The position numbers and the translations under genes are program-made. The notes under the pieces are model-generated. The model was given only the letters and a program-made list of their open reading frames with translations, searched no databases and had not been told where the DNA came from. A stretch of DNA of 64,000 nt from an uncultured Paracoccus sp. (GTDB lineage: Bacteria; Pseudomonadota; Alphaproteobacteria; Rhodobacterales; Rhodobacteraceae): contig NZ_CANKWH010000012.1 of the NCBI RefSeq assembly GCF_947487305.1, forward strand, positions 1 through 64,000, written 5' to 3'. Of the stretch, positions 27,402 through 37,373 are shown piece after piece; the first letter of the stretch is position 1; each line of letters begins with the position of its first letter.

Positions 27402-28337
27402 ATGACCTTCGATCTTCCCACGCCCCGCGGCACCCTGACCGCCGATCGCCCTCTCGATGCCCTCACATGGCTGCGCGTCGGCGGCCCTGCCGATTGGCTC
27501 TTCCAGCCCGCCGATGCCGAGGATCTGGCGGCGTTTCTGGCGGCACTCGATCCCGCCGTTCCGGTCTTTCCCATCGGCGTCGGCTCGAACCTCATCGTCC
27601 GAGATGGCGGCATCCGGGGGGTGGTGATCCGGCTTGGCCGGGGCTTCAACGGCATTGAAATCGCTGGGGAAACGGTCATTGCCGGTGCTGCCGCGCTGGA
27701 TGCGCATGTGGCGCGGCGGGCGGCGGATGCGGGGCTGGACCTGACCTTCCTGCGCACCATTCCGGGCAGCATCGGCGGCGCGGTCAGAATGAATGCGGGC
27801 TGCTATGGCAGCTATGTCGCCGATCATCTGATCGAGGCCCGTGCCATCACCCGCGACGGGGCCCGCGTGGTTCTGAAGCCTGACGATTTCCGCTTTGCCT
27901 ATCGCCATGCCGAAATGCCCGAGGGCTGGGTGCTGACCGAGGCCGTGTTCCGCGCTGAACGCGACGACCCGGATGCGCTGCACGAGAAGATGGCGCAGCA
28001 ACTGGCCAAGCGCGACGAGACCCAGCCGACCAAGGACCGCAGCGCCGGCTCGACCTTCCGCAACCCGGCGGGCTTTTCCAGCACCGGCCGGGCCGATGAC
28101 ACGCATGAGCTGAAGGCCTGGTCGCTGATCGACGCGGCGGGGCTGCGCGGTCACAGCTGGGGCGGGGCGCAGATGTCGGAAAAACACCCCAACTTCCTGG
28201 TGAATACCGGCGGCGCCACCGCCGCCGAGTTGGAGGGGCTGGGCGAGCTGGTGCGGCGCCGGGTGCTGGAAAGCAGCGGGCACGAGCTGCAATGGGAAGT
28301 GATCCGCATCGGCGATCCGCTGCCCGAGGCCGAGTGA
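27402..28337 (+). CDS. murB: UDP-N-acetylenolpyruvoylglucosamine reductase
   Basis: A 311-residue FAD enzyme that reduces enolpyruvyl-UDP-GlcNAc to UDP-MurNAc with NADPH. It has [21 protein letters not shown] (FAD site, about 23-43), [14 protein letters not shown] (about 58-71), the [17 protein letters not shown] loop and the type [13 protein letters not shown] catalytic Ser region, with a C-terminal EKHPNFLVN. The ATG at 27402 begins the family-like sequence; the open frame extends 70 codons upstream but that part is low-complexity and overlaps the repeat region. Not coupled to the preceding gene. Confidence 0.95.
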   Translation: MTFDLPTPRGTLTADRPLDALTWLRVGGPADWLFQPADAEDLAAFLAALDPAVPVFPIGVGSNLIVRDGGIRGVVIRLGRGFNGIEIAGETVIAGAAALDAHVARRAADAGLDLTFLRTIPGSIGGAVRMNAGCYGSYVADHLIEARAITRDGARVVLKPDDFRFAYRHAEMPEGWVLTEAVFRAERDDPDALHEKMAQQLAKRDETQPTKDRSAGSTFRNPAGFSSTGRADDTHELKAWSLIDAAGLRGHSWGGAQMSEKHPNFLVNTGGATAAELEGLGELVRRRVLESSGHELQWEVIRIGDPLPEAE

Positions 28338-28362
28338 GCCGCGCCAATCCGGAAAATTGGGC

Positions 28363-28391
28363 TTTTGCGATTCAGGGATTGCCGCTAAGGT
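28363..28391 (+). promoter_or_regulatory. Candidate promoter for ddl-ftsQ-ftsA-ftsZ
   Basis: TTTTGC (28363-28368), 17-nt spacer and TAAGGT (28386-28391) lie in the 149-nt murB-ddl gap, which is AT-richer than its surroundings. The remaining leader has two GC-rich hairpins, including GCCCGG/CCGGGC at about 28456-28472. Low confidence; based on hexamers and spacing only. Confidence 0.3.
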
Positions 28392-28486
28392 GAATACATC
28401 CATAACGAATATCGCGCAGGTCCGGGCCGAACCCGGCCGCGCAGAGTGAAAGAAAGCCCGGAGAAACCGGGCGCGAAAGGCGAAAC

Positions 28487-29422
28487 GTGGCGGGCAGGTC
28501 GAGCAGGACAGCCCACACCGTAGCCGTCCTGATGGGCGGACCCTCGGCCGAGCACGAGGTTTCCCTGTCGTCGGGGCGCGAATGCGCGAATGCGCTGCGG
28601 GTGGCGGGCTTTGATGTAACCGAGGTCGTCCTCGGCAAAGAGCGCAATGGCGACATCGTCGCGCGGCTGCAGGACTTGCGGCCCGATGCGGTTTTCAACG
28701 CGCTCCATGGTCGCTATGGCGAGGATGGCTGCGTGCAGGGCATCCTCGAATGGCTGGCCATTCCCTATACCCATTCCGGCGTGCTGGCCTCGGCGCTGGC
28801 GCTGGACAAGACCCGGGCCAAGGCCGCCTTCCGCGCCGCTGGTCTGCCGGTTGTCGACAGCATCATCGCCGATGCCGACGAGGTGCGCGCCCGCCATGTC
28901 ATGGTGCCGCCCTATGTGGTGAAGCCCAATGACGACGGCTCGAGCGTGGGCGTCTACATCGTTCAGGCCGAGAATAACGGCCCGCCGGCCCTGTCGCCCT
29001 CGATGCCCGAGCGTGTCATGGTCGAGACCTATGCGCCGGGGCGCGAGTTGACGACGACCGTCATGGGCGACCGCGCGCTGGGGGTGACCGAAATCATCGC
29101 CGAGGGCTGGTATGATTACGATGCCAAGTACAAGCCCGGCGGATCGCGCCATGTGATCCCGGCTGAACTGCCCGCCGAGATTACCGCCGCCTGCCTCGAT
29201 TACGCGCTGCGCGCGCATCAGGCCCTCGGCTGCACCAGCGTCAGCCGCACCGATTTTCGGTGGGACGAGACACGCGGTCTGGACGGGCTGATCATTCTGG
29301 AACTGAACACCCAGCCCGGCATGACGCCGACCTCACTGGCCCCCGAACAGGCTGCCCATGCGGGCCATGACTTTCCGGCGCTGATGCGCTGGATGATCGA
29401 GGATGCGCTGTGGCGAGCCTGA
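28487..29422 (+). CDS. ddl: D-alanine--D-alanine ligase
   Basis: A 311-residue ATP-grasp ligase forming D-Ala-D-Ala for MurF. It opens TVAVLMGGPSAEHEVSLSSGRE (about 11-32), then has HGRYGEDGCVQGILEWLAIPYTHSGVLASALALDK and the ATP/Mg site with LELNTQPGMTPTSL near residue 277. The GTG at 28487 is needed to include the complete first strand (VAVLMGGPS), and GAAAGGCG lies just before it. ftsQ begins 13 nt before its stop codon ends. Confidence 0.95.
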   Translation: MAGRSSRTAHTVAVLMGGPSAEHEVSLSSGRECANALRVAGFDVTEVVLGKERNGDIVARLQDLRPDAVFNALHGRYGEDGCVQGILEWLAIPYTHSGVLASALALDKTRAKAAFRAAGLPVVDSIIADADEVRARHVMVPPYVVKPNDDGSSVGVYIVQAENNGPPALSPSMPERVMVETYAPGRELTTTVMGDRALGVTEIIAEGWYDYDAKYKPGGSRHVIPAELPAEITAACLDYALRAHQALGCTSVSRTDFRWDETRGLDGLIILELNTQPGMTPTSLAPEQAAHAGHDFPALMRWMIEDALWRA

Positions 29423-30339
29423 GCGATCAACACGGAGCCCCGAAGCCCAAGCGCGACCCGGCGCCGTCGCGGCTGCAATACCGGCTGGAGCGGATGTGGC
29501 TGAGGCCGCTCTATCGCCGCTTTCTGCGGATCGGTCTGCCAGCCTTTCTGCTGGCCATGACCGTCGGTATCTGGCTGTCGGACGAGGATCGCCGGGCGAT
29601 GCTGTCCGAGGGCATCGACGGGCTGGTGGACAAGGTCCAGTCGCGGGAGGAATTCCAGGTCCGGATGATGACCATCGAGGGCGCATCGCCCGCCGTCGAC
29701 AAGGCGCTGCGGGCGATGCTGCCGGTGGATCTGCCGGCCTCGAGTTTCGACATCGACCTGACCGCGCTGCGCCTGCAGGTTCTGGCGCTGGATGCGGTCG
29801 AGACCATCGAACTTCGGATCAAGCCGGGCGGTATCCTGTCGGCAGTCGTCACCGAGCGCCAGCCGGCGCTGCTCTGGCGTCATGCGCGCGGCATCGACAT
29901 GCTGGACAAGACCGGCCACCGCGTCGCCGGCGTCACCTCGCGCGAGATGCGGCCCGACCTGCCGATCATCTCGGGCGACGGTGCCGATCAAGTGACCGCC
30001 GAGGCGCTGGCGCTGATCGATGCCGCCGGCCCGATCCTGCCGCGCTTGCGCGGCTTGCAGCGGCAGGGCGAACGGCGGTGGGACGTGGTGCTGGATCACG
30101 GCCAGCGCATCCTGCTGCCCGAAACCGGCGCCATCGTCGCGATGGAGCGGGCGATCAAGCTGCAGAAAGAACAGGACGTGCTCGGCCGCGACATCAGCGT
30201 GATCGACCTGCGCGATGCCGAGCGACCGATCATCCGCATGGGGATCGATGCCAGAAACACCATCCGCGGTGCCCGTGGCCTGCCCCTGTTGGGGCTGGAC
30301 GGGCAGGTGCTGCCGGATCAGGACAAGACGGGGGGCTAG
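29410..30339 (+). CDS. ftsQ: Cell division protein FtsQ
   Basis: A 309-residue bitopic divisome protein. A basic cytoplasmic N-terminus (to about residue 42) is followed by one membrane helix (about 43-58, GLPAFLLAMTVGIWLS), the POTRA domain (FQVRMMTIEGASPAVDKALRAML, about 78-101) and the FtsQ beta domain (VETIELRIKPGGILSAVVTERQPALLWRH). GTG start at 29410 overlaps ddl by 13 nt. It links FtsL/FtsB to the rest of the divisome; ftsA follows after 6 nt. Confidence 0.93.
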   Translation: MASLSDQHGAPKPKRDPAPSRLQYRLERMWLRPLYRRFLRIGLPAFLLAMTVGIWLSDEDRRAMLSEGIDGLVDKVQSREEFQVRMMTIEGASPAVDKALRAMLPVDLPASSFDIDLTALRLQVLALDAVETIELRIKPGGILSAVVTERQPALLWRHARGIDMLDKTGHRVAGVTSREMRPDLPIISGDGADQVTAEALALIDAAGPILPRLRGLQRQGERRWDVVLDHGQRILLPETGAIVAMERAIKLQKEQDVLGRDISVIDLRDAERPIIRMGIDARNTIRGARGLPLLGLDGQVLPDQDKTGG

Positions 30340-30345
30340 GCAGAC

Positions 30346-31680
30346 ATGACCGATCTTTACCAGACGCAACGCGCCATGCGGAACATGCGCCGCGCCGCCA
30401 TGCAACGCGGCGTGATCGGCATTCTCGACATCGGCACCTCGAAGATTGCCTGCCTCGTGCTGAAATTCGACGGCTCGGGCACCACGCGCGAGGCTGATGG
30501 CGTCGGGCCGATGGCCGGGCAGGCCGAGTTCAAGGTGATCGGCGCCGCCACAACCCGCGCGCGGGGAATGCGCGGTGGCGAGATCGAGACTATGGCCGAG
30601 ACCGAGCGTGCGGTGCGCACCGTGGTCGCGGCGGCGCAGAAGATGGCCGGGGTCCGGGTCGATCATGTCATCGCCTGCCTCTCGGGCGGGCGGCCCTCGT
30701 CCTATGGTCTGGCCGGAGAGATCACGCTGGAGCAGGGCAAGGTCACGGAACATGACGTGGCCTCGGTGCTGGCCGCCTGCGACGCGCCGGATTTCGGGCG
30801 CGGGCGCGAGGTGCTGCACGCGCAGCCGGTGAATTTCGCCGTCGATCACCGCAGCGGCTTGGGCGATCCGCGCGACCATGCCGGCAACCGGCTGGCCTGC
30901 GACATGCATGTGCTGACCGTCGATGGCGATGCCATCGGCAACCTGCTGCATTGTATCCGCCGCTGCGATCTGGAACTTGCGGGCATTGCCAGCGCCTCCT
31001 ATGCGGCGGGGCGCGCCAGCCTGGTCGAGGACGAGCAGGAGCTGGGTGCGGCCTGCATCGATCTGGGCGGCGGCGGAACCGGCGTATCCATCTTCATCAA
31101 GAAGCACATGATCTATGCCGACTGGGTGCGCATCGGCGGACATCTGATCACCCAGGACATCAGCCAGGGCCTGCGCGTGCCCTATGCCGTGGCCGAGCGG
31201 TTGAAGACCCTGAACGGCGGCATCGAGGCCACCGGGCGCGACGACCGTGACATGATCGAGGTGGGCGGCGATACCGGTGACTGGGAATCCGACCGGCGCA
31301 GCGTCAGCCGCAGCGACGTGATCGGCATCATGCGTCCAAGGGTCGAGGAAATCCTGGAAGAGGTCCGTCAGCGGCTGGATGCGGCGGGCTTTGACTCGCT
31401 GCCCAGCCAGCAGATCGTGCTGACCGGCGGCGGCAGCCAGATCCCCGGTCTGGACGGCCTGGCGACCCGCATCCTCGGGCCGAACGTCCGTTGCGGGCGG
31501 CCCCTGCGCATCGACGGGCTGGCGCATCAGCTGACCGATCCCAGCTTTGCCAGCGCCGTGGGCCTGGCACTGTTCGCCGCCCATCCGCAGGACGAGTGGT
31601 GGGATTTCGAAATGCCCGCCGACCGCTATTCCGCGCGCAGCCTGCGCCGGGCCTATCGCTGGTTCCGTAACAACTGGTGA
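30346..31680 (+). CDS. ftsA: Cell division protein FtsA
   Basis: A 444-residue actin-like ATPase that tethers FtsZ to the membrane. The phosphate-1 motif GILDIGTSKIACLVL is at about 25-39, the 1C subdomain follows, AACIDLGGGGTGVSIFI (phosphate-2, about 236-252) and VLTGGGSQIPGLDGLA (adenosine motif) are in order, and the C-terminal amphipathic tail ends RRAYRWFRNNW. It precedes ftsZ by a 224-nt gap. Confidence 0.96.
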   Translation: MTDLYQTQRAMRNMRRAAMQRGVIGILDIGTSKIACLVLKFDGSGTTREADGVGPMAGQAEFKVIGAATTRARGMRGGEIETMAETERAVRTVVAAAQKMAGVRVDHVIACLSGGRPSSYGLAGEITLEQGKVTEHDVASVLAACDAPDFGRGREVLHAQPVNFAVDHRSGLGDPRDHAGNRLACDMHVLTVDGDAIGNLLHCIRRCDLELAGIASASYAAGRASLVEDEQELGAACIDLGGGGTGVSIFIKKHMIYADWVRIGGHLITQDISQGLRVPYAVAERLKTLNGGIEATGRDDRDMIEVGGDTGDWESDRRSVSRSDVIGIMRPRVEEILEEVRQRLDAAGFDSLPSQQIVLTGGGSQIPGLDGLATRILGPNVRCGRPLRIDGLAHQLTDPSFASAVGLALFAAHPQDEWWDFEMPADRYSARSLRRAYRWFRNNW

Positions 31681-31904
31681 GACAGACATAACAAGCGATA
31701 TGCGGGGGGCAGTTTGCCCTCCACCATATCCTGTCGACTTGGCAAGATACCGCCGAAACGCTCCGTCCGAACCGCCATATTTTGCGGTTGACGGGTGTTT
31801 TTCGGGTGACGCAGGGGGGTATTGCCGCTACGATTGGACGGATAAACGGGGATTCGACCGGGTGGGCGAACAAGGCCCGGCAGACAGCGAAACAGGCGGA
31901 CACC
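31681..31904. other. ftsA-ftsZ intergenic region, probable ftsZ promoter region
   Basis: A 224-nt gap, AT-richer than the genes around it, with a perfect small hairpin GGGCA/TGCCC (about 31707-31719) and a TTGACG near 31790, but without a well-spaced -10 I can defend. The length suggests independent promoters or mRNA processing for ftsZ, as in many bacteria. Confidence 0.4.
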
Positions 31905-33515
31905 ATGAACCTCAATCTGATGATGAACGATCAAGACGAACTGAAGCCGCGGATCACGGTCTTTGGCGTCGGCGGCGCGGGCGGCAACGCGGTCAACAAC
32001 ATGATCGAGAAGCAGCTCGACGGAGTCGAGTTCGTGGTTGCCAATACCGACGCGCAGGCGCTGGCCGGCTCGCGGGCCGAGCAGCGCATCCAGATCGGTC
32101 CGAAAGTGACCGAGGGTCTGGGCGCGGGCGCGAAGCCCTCGATCGGGGCCAAGGCCGCCGAGGAAACCATCGAGGATATCGTTGATCACCTGATGGGCGC
32201 GCATATGTGCTTCATCACCGCCGGCATGGGCGGCGGCACCGGCACCGGCGCCGCCCCGATCATCGCCCAGGCCGCGCGCGAGATGGGTATCCTGACTGTC
32301 GGCGTCGTGACCAAGCCCTTCCAGTTCGAAGGCACCAAGCGGATGCGTCAGGCCGAGGAGGGCGTCGAGGCCCTGCAGAAGGTCGTCGACACGCTGATCA
32401 TCATCCCGAACCAGAACCTGTTCCGGCTGGCCAACGAGAAGACCACCTTCACCGAAGCCTTCGCCATGGCCGATGACGTGCTGTATCAGGGCGTCAAGGG
32501 CGTGACCGACCTGATGGTGCGTCCGGGCCTGATCAACCTCGACTTCGCCGACGTCCGCGCGGTGATGGACGAGATGGGCAAGGCGATGATGGGCACCGGC
32601 GAGGCCTCGGGCGACAATCGCGCCGTCGAAGCCGCCGAGCGTGCCATTGCCAACCCGCTTCTGGACGAGATCAGCCTGAACGGCGCCAAGGGCGTGCTGA
32701 TCAACATCACCGGCGGCTACGACCTGACCCTGTTCGAACTGGACGAGGCGGCGAACATCATCCGCGACAAGGTGGATGCCGATGCCAACATCATCGTCGG
32801 CTCGACGCTGGACCCGTCGATGGACGGCACGCTGCGCGTTTCGGTCGTGGCGACCGGCATCGATGCCGAACCTTCGGTGGCCGAGGTTCCGACCCCGCGC
32901 CGCAGCATGTCCGAGCCGCTGACCCAGAATCCGACCGTCGGCCAGAAGTCCCGCGAGGAAGAGCTGCCGGTGCCGCCGCGCCGCGCACCGGCCCCCGCCG
33001 CGCCCGTGGCCGAAACCCGTCCGGTCGCCCCGGTGGCCGAGCAGCGTCCGGTGATCGGTGACGACGACATGCCGCCCGCCGGCTGGACCCGTCCTCAGCC
33101 CGCCGCCAAGCCTGCCGTCGCGACCCCCGAGGTCGAGGATGAACTGGCTGGCTATTACACGCCCAAGGCCCCCGGCCAGGACCGGGTGACGGTGAAGCCC
33201 GAGGTGATGGCCCGCTTGCAGCGCGCCGTCGAGAATCACGGCGAGCGCCAGGCCCGCGGCGCCGCTCCGGCCCCGCAAGCCAATGCCCAGCAAAGCCGCA
33301 TGGGCGGCCTCGGCCGCCTGATCGAGCGGGTTGCCGGTCACGCTGATGGCGCTGCCGCCGCCAAGCCCGCCGCCAGCACAATTGCCGAGCGGGTGAGCGA
33401 GCGTGTGGCCAGCCGTGCGCGCCAGAGCGAATCCGATTTCGACAATCTTGCCAGCCCCGATGCCGGCGAGGACAATGTCGAAATCCCGGCCTTCCTGCGC
33501 CGCCAGGCGAATTGA
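31905..33515 (+). CDS. ftsZ: Cell division protein FtsZ
   Basis: A 536-residue tubulin-like GTPase that forms the Z-ring. The nucleotide site contains [16 protein letters not shown] (about 19-34), the tubulin signature [10 protein letters not shown] (about 109-118) and the T7 loop [11 protein letters not shown]. After the ~320-residue GTPase core comes a long Pro/Ala-rich linker (about 330-515) and the alphaproteobacterial C-terminal tail EIPAFLRRQ (about 526-534) that contacts FtsA and other partners. The long linker explains the extra length compared with E. coli FtsZ. The ATG at 31905 is preceded by AGGCGG. Confidence 0.97.
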   Translation: MNLNLMMNDQDELKPRITVFGVGGAGGNAVNNMIEKQLDGVEFVVANTDAQALAGSRAEQRIQIGPKVTEGLGAGAKPSIGAKAAEETIEDIVDHLMGAHMCFITAGMGGGTGTGAAPIIAQAAREMGILTVGVVTKPFQFEGTKRMRQAEEGVEALQKVVDTLIIIPNQNLFRLANEKTTFTEAFAMADDVLYQGVKGVTDLMVRPGLINLDFADVRAVMDEMGKAMMGTGEASGDNRAVEAAERAIANPLLDEISLNGAKGVLINITGGYDLTLFELDEAANIIRDKVDADANIIVGSTLDPSMDGTLRVSVVATGIDAEPSVAEVPTPRRSMSEPLTQNPTVGQKSREEELPVPPRRAPAPAAPVAETRPVAPVAEQRPVIGDDDMPPAGWTRPQPAAKPAVATPEVEDELAGYYTPKAPGQDRVTVKPEVMARLQRAVENHGERQARGAAPAPQANAQQSRMGGLGRLIERVAGHADGAAAAKPAASTIAERVSERVASRARQSESDFDNLASPDAGEDNVEIPAFLRRQAN

Positions 33516-33547
33516 GCCGCTCACAAAATCGTCACATGAGAATCCGG

Positions 33548-33580
33548 AAGGGCCGCGCAACGCGGCCCTTTTTCATTTTT
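33548..33580 (+). terminator. Strong intrinsic terminator after ftsZ
   Basis: AAGGGCCGCG / CGCGGCCCTT, a 10-bp stem with a 3-nt loop, followed by TTTCATTTTT. It starts 32 nt after the ftsZ stop and marks the end of the main dcw transcript. Confidence 0.93.
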
Positions 33581-33744
33581 GAAACAATGCGATGACCGGC
33601 GCATCCAAGGTGCGGGCAGGACTCCGCCGGTGAATGTTTCAACCCGTTACAATTCGTTAATTGAGTGGTGGCGGGGCTGCGCCTACCTGAGGATCACCGG
33701 ATGCCCTCATGGCCCCGGAATCGAAAAGAAACGGCAGGCAGACC

Positions 33745-34680
33745 ATGCAGGCAACGATCAAAAGCAAGGCAGAGTTCGCGGGCGTCGGGTTGCACTCGGG
33801 TGCCGCTGCGCGTCTGGTGATCAAGCCCGCCCCGGCTGGTCACGGCATCGTCTTCCGCCGCGTGGATCTCGACGGGGTCGAGAACCGCATTGCCGCGCGT
33901 TGGGACAATGTCACGCTGTCGCCGCTCTGCACGCTTCTGGACAACGGTCAGGGCGCCACGCTCTCGACCGTCGAGCATATCATGGCCGCGCTGGCCGGAA
34001 CCGGCATCCACAACGCGCTGATCGACGTCGATGGACCGGAAGTGCCGATCCTTGACGGGTCGAGCCAGCCCTTCGTCCGCGGCATCCTGAAAGTCGGCAT
34101 CCGTCTGCAGGGCAAGACGCAGCGCGCCATCCGCGTGTTGCGCCCGGTCGAGGTGCGCGAGGGCGAGGTCTTTGCCCGGCTCGAACCGGCTGACCATCTG
34201 GAGATCGATTTCCAGATCGACTTCACCGATGCCGCGATCGGCCATCAGGAAAAGCGGCTGGACATGGCCAATGGCGCCTTCCTGCGCGAACTGGCCGACA
34301 GCCGCACCTTCTGCCGTCAGTCCGATGTCGAGGCGATGCGCAAGAACGGGCTGGCCCTGGGTGGCACCTACGAGAACGCGGTCGTCATCGATGGCGCGAA
34401 GGTGCTGTCGCCAGGCGGTCTGCGCCATTCCGATGAGGCCGTGCGCCACAAGATGCTGGACGCGATGGGCGATCTGGCGCTGGCCGGCGCGCCGCTTCTG
34501 GCGCGCTATACCGGCCACCGTGCGGGCCATGCGATGACCAACAAGGTGCTGCGCGCGCTGTTTGCCCAGCCCGATGCCTGGGAATGGGTCGAGGTCTCGG
34601 CCGAGCTCGAGAATCGCCTGCCCGGTGCCGGCGTCTCGGCCTATGGTCCGCTGGCCGGAAACGAGGCGGTTCTGGGCTGA
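33745..34680 (+). CDS. lpxC: UDP-3-O-acyl-N-acetylglucosamine deacetylase
   Basis: A 311-residue zinc enzyme catalysing the committed step of lipid A synthesis. It opens MQATIKSKAEFAGVGLHSGA, has the zinc His in STVEHIMAALAG (about 73-84), IDGPEVPILDGSSQPFV-type substrate region and the second zinc motif RHKMLDAMGDLAL (HKxxD, about 234-246). I used the ATG at 33745; an in-frame ATG at 33709 would add 12 poorly conserved residues. It is separated from ftsZ by a terminator and a ~160-nt AT-richer gap with a TACAAT at 33648-33653 that could be its -10. Confidence 0.95.
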   Translation: MQATIKSKAEFAGVGLHSGAAARLVIKPAPAGHGIVFRRVDLDGVENRIAARWDNVTLSPLCTLLDNGQGATLSTVEHIMAALAGTGIHNALIDVDGPEVPILDGSSQPFVRGILKVGIRLQGKTQRAIRVLRPVEVREGEVFARLEPADHLEIDFQIDFTDAAIGHQEKRLDMANGAFLRELADSRTFCRQSDVEAMRKNGLALGGTYENAVVIDGAKVLSPGGLRHSDEAVRHKMLDAMGDLALAGAPLLARYTGHRAGHAMTNKVLRALFAQPDAWEWVEVSAELENRLPGAGVSAYGPLAGNEAVLG

Positions 34681-34730
34681 ATGCCCGGGATCGCCGGACG
34701 AAAGCCAGCCGCAATCAACAGATTGCCATT

Positions 34731-34759
34731 TTGCGCCCTCTGATGTTCTGTGCTAGGAC
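34731..34759 (+). promoter_or_regulatory. Candidate promoter for bamD
   Basis: TTGCGC (34731-34736), 17-nt spacer, TAGGAC (34754-34759, in a GCTAGGAC context), 46 nt upstream of the bamD start. Same CTAG-type -10 as at 4933 and 45215. Confidence 0.45.
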
Positions 34760-34804
34760 GACCGGGCCGTCGGGCGGAAGCACTGCGGTCACAAGACGGA
34801 ATTA

Positions 34805-35674
34805 ATGGACAGAGTGACCATGGCGCGATCGAAATCTTCGGCAATCCTGCTGGCAATGCTGCTTGTGGCATCGGTGACGGCCGGCTGTTCGCGCTTCGGC
34901 GGCGGTCAGTCCGACGCGCCGAAGAATCTCGAGAATTTCACCGCCGAGGAAATCTACAAGCGCGGCGAGTACGAGCTGGAGAACAGCCGCAAGCCCGAGG
35001 ATGCGGTTTTCTATTTCAGCGAGATCGAGCGGCTTTACCCCTATTCCGAATGGGCCAAGCGGGCGTTGATCATGCAGGCCTATGGCTATCACCGGGCCAA
35101 GAATTACGAAGAGGCGCGGGGCGCGGCGCAACGGTTCATCGACACCTATCCGGGTGACGAGGATGCGGCCTATGCGAAATACCTGCTGGCGCTCAGCTAT
35201 TACGACCAGATCGACGAGGTTGGCCGCGATCAGGGCCTGACCTTCCAGGCGCTGCAATCGCTGCGCTCGGTCATCGAGGAATATCCCGAAAGCGAATACG
35301 CCCGCAGCTCGATCCTGAAATTCGACCTGGCCTTCGACCATCTGGCGGCGAAGGAAATGGAGATCGGCCGCTATTACCTGAAGCAGGGTCATTATTCCGC
35401 CGCGATCAACCGCTTCCGCGTGGTGGTCGAGGAATTCCAGACCACCACCCACACGCCCGAGGCGCTGATGCGTCTGGTCGAGGCCTATCTGGCCCTTGGC
35501 CTCAACGACGAGGCGCAGACGGCCGGTGCGATTCTGGGCCACAACTTCCAGTCCTCGCCCTTCTACGAGGATGCCTATGCCCAGCTGCGCGGACGCGGGC
35601 TGTCGGCGACGCCGCAGGGCAACAGCTGGCTGACCAATGTCTACCGCCAGGTGGTGCAGGGGCGCTGGCTGTGA
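34805..35674 (+). CDS. bamD: Outer membrane protein assembly factor BamD
   Basis: A 289-residue lipoprotein of the BAM complex. The signal peptide (SSAILLAMLLVASVTAGC) ends in a lipobox with the lipidated Cys at about residue 28. Five TPR-like units follow (for example AEEIYKRGEYELENSRKPEDAVFYFSEIERLYPYSEWAKRALIMQAYGYHRAKNYEEARGAAQRFIDTYPG). The start may be 34805 (MDRVTMARSK) or the ATG at 34820 (MARSKSS). recN follows 34 nt after the stop. Confidence 0.95.
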   Translation: MDRVTMARSKSSAILLAMLLVASVTAGCSRFGGGQSDAPKNLENFTAEEIYKRGEYELENSRKPEDAVFYFSEIERLYPYSEWAKRALIMQAYGYHRAKNYEEARGAAQRFIDTYPGDEDAAYAKYLLALSYYDQIDEVGRDQGLTFQALQSLRSVIEEYPESEYARSSILKFDLAFDHLAAKEMEIGRYYLKQGHYSAAINRFRVVVEEFQTTTHTPEALMRLVEAYLALGLNDEAQTAGAILGHNFQSSPFYEDAYAQLRGRGLSATPQGNSWLTNVYRQVVQGRWL

Positions 35675-35708
35675 CGCGGCGCGGCTAGCGCCTGCAACGG
35701 ATAGGGCG

Positions 35709-37352
35709 ATGCTGCGTTCGCTGGACATTCGCGACATGTTGCTGATCGACCGGCTCGAGCTGACGTTCGGGCCGGGCTTGAACGTTCTGACCGGCGAGAC
35801 CGGGGCCGGCAAGTCGATCCTGCTGGACTGCTTGGGCTTCGTTCTCGGCTGGCGTGGCCGGGCCGACCTGGTGCGCGCGGGCGCGACGCAGGGCGAGGTG
35901 ACGGCGGTCTTTGACCTGCCATCCGATCATCCCGCCCGGGCCGTGCTGGACGAGGCCGGGATCGAGGCCGGGGACGAGCTGATCCTAAGGCGCATCAATG
36001 GCGGGGATGGGCGCAAGACCGGATGGGTCAACGACCGCCGGGTCTCGGGCGAGGTGCTGCGGCAGCTTTCCGACCTGCTGGTGGAACTTCACGGCCAGCA
36101 TGACGACCGGGGCCTGCTCAACCCGCGCGGCCACCGCGCGCTGCTGGATGTCTTTGCCGGGGTGGATCTGGCCCCGACCCGGCGGACATGGGCGGCCCGG
36201 CGCGAGGCGCGGGCGGCGCTGGCCGAGGCTCAGGCAGCGCTGGAGGCGGCGAAGAAGGAAGAGGATTTCCTGCGCCACGCGGTCAAGGAACTTGACGATC
36301 TCGCCCCCGAGCCGGGCGAGGAGGTCGCGCTGGACGTGGCGCGGCGGTCCATGCAGGCGGCCGAGCGGATTCGCGGCGACGTGGCACGTGCTTTGCAGAT
36401 GATCGGTCCCGAAGGCGCCGAGGGCGCGATGCTCGACGCAAATCGCTGGCTCGAGGGGGCATCCGACCGGGCCGAGGGGCGGCTGGACGCGCCGATCGAG
36501 GCGCTTGGCCGGGCACTGGTGGAACTGGGCGAGGCGGCATCGGGCGTCGAGACGGCGCTGGCGGCACTGGACTTTGATCCCCACGCGCTGGAACAGACCG
36601 AGGAGCGGCTGTTCGCCCTGCGCGCGCTGGCCCGCAAGCATGACGTGCTGCCCGATGATCTTGCCGGTCTGGCGGATGAGCTGCGCGACCGGCTTGGACG
36701 GATCGATGCGGGCGAGGAACGGATGGCGGCGCTGCGCCGGGCGGTGGCAGATGCCGATGCCGGTTATGACGCGGCGGCGGCGACGCTGACCGCGACCCGC
36801 AGCAAGGCGGCGGGCCAGCTCGATAAGGCTGTCTCAGCCGAATTGGCACCGCTGAAGATGGAGCGCGCGGTTTTCGAGACTCTGGTGGGCGAGGCCGATG
36901 CCGGCCCCGATGGCCGCGATGCCGTGGCCTTCACCGTCGCCACCAATCCCGGCGCGCCGGCGGGGCCGCTGGACAAGATCGCCTCGGGGGGCGAGCTGTC
37001 ACGCTTCCTCCTGGCGCTGAAGGTCTGCTTGGCGCGCGGCAATGACGCGCTGGTGCTGATCTTCGACGAGATCGATCGGGGTGTTGGCGGTGCGACTGCC
37101 GATGCGGTGGGCCGGCGGCTGGCGAAGCTAGCCCATGACACGCAGGTTCTGGTCGTCACCCACAGCCCGCAGGTCGCGGCGCTGGGGGCGCATCACTTCC
37201 AGGTGGCGAAATCGGTGAGCAAGGGCATGACGACCAGCCGGGTCGCGGCGCTGGATGACGAGGCTCGCATCAACGAAATCGCCCGCATGCTGGCGGGCGA
37301 CAAGGTCTCGGATGCGGCAGTAGACGCGGCGCGGGCGCTGCTGGCCGGATAG
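35709..37352 (+). CDS. recN: DNA repair protein RecN
   Basis: A 547-residue SMC-like ATPase used in double-strand break repair. Walker A GETGAGKS is at residues 29-36; the long central part is helical/coiled (RREARAALAEAQAALEAAKKEEDFL and following); the ABC signature KIASGGELSRFLLALK and Walker B ALVLIFDEIDRGVGG are near the C-terminus, then VTHSPQVAALGAHHF. The ATG at 35709 gives the standard N-terminus MLRSLDIRDMLLIDRLEL. It ends the lpxC-bamD-recN group and converges on the small exported protein genes. Confidence 0.95.
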   Translation: MLRSLDIRDMLLIDRLELTFGPGLNVLTGETGAGKSILLDCLGFVLGWRGRADLVRAGATQGEVTAVFDLPSDHPARAVLDEAGIEAGDELILRRINGGDGRKTGWVNDRRVSGEVLRQLSDLLVELHGQHDDRGLLNPRGHRALLDVFAGVDLAPTRRTWAARREARAALAEAQAALEAAKKEEDFLRHAVKELDDLAPEPGEEVALDVARRSMQAAERIRGDVARALQMIGPEGAEGAMLDANRWLEGASDRAEGRLDAPIEALGRALVELGEAASGVETALAALDFDPHALEQTEERLFALRALARKHDVLPDDLAGLADELRDRLGRIDAGEERMAALRRAVADADAGYDAAAATLTATRSKAAGQLDKAVSAELAPLKMERAVFETLVGEADAGPDGRDAVAFTVATNPGAPAGPLDKIASGGELSRFLLALKVCLARGNDALVLIFDEIDRGVGGATADAVGRRLAKLAHDTQVLVVTHSPQVAALGAHHFQVAKSVSKGMTTSRVAALDDEARINEIARMLAGDKVSDAAVDAARALLAG

Positions 37353-37373
37353 CCGCAGCGCCCTGAACCTCGG

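Noticed and set aside
29403..30497. 364-codon same-strand frame overlapping ftsQ
   Set aside because: Out of frame with ftsQ, which has clear POTRA and membrane-helix features; the alternative frame has none.
29218..31689. 823-codon antisense frame across ddl, ftsQ and ftsA
   Set aside because: Shadow of three well-supported genes; low-complexity composition and no family resemblance.
31653..33560. 635-codon antisense frame over ftsZ
   Set aside because: Long only because ftsZ has few antisense stops; Gly/His/Arg-rich composition typical of a shadow.
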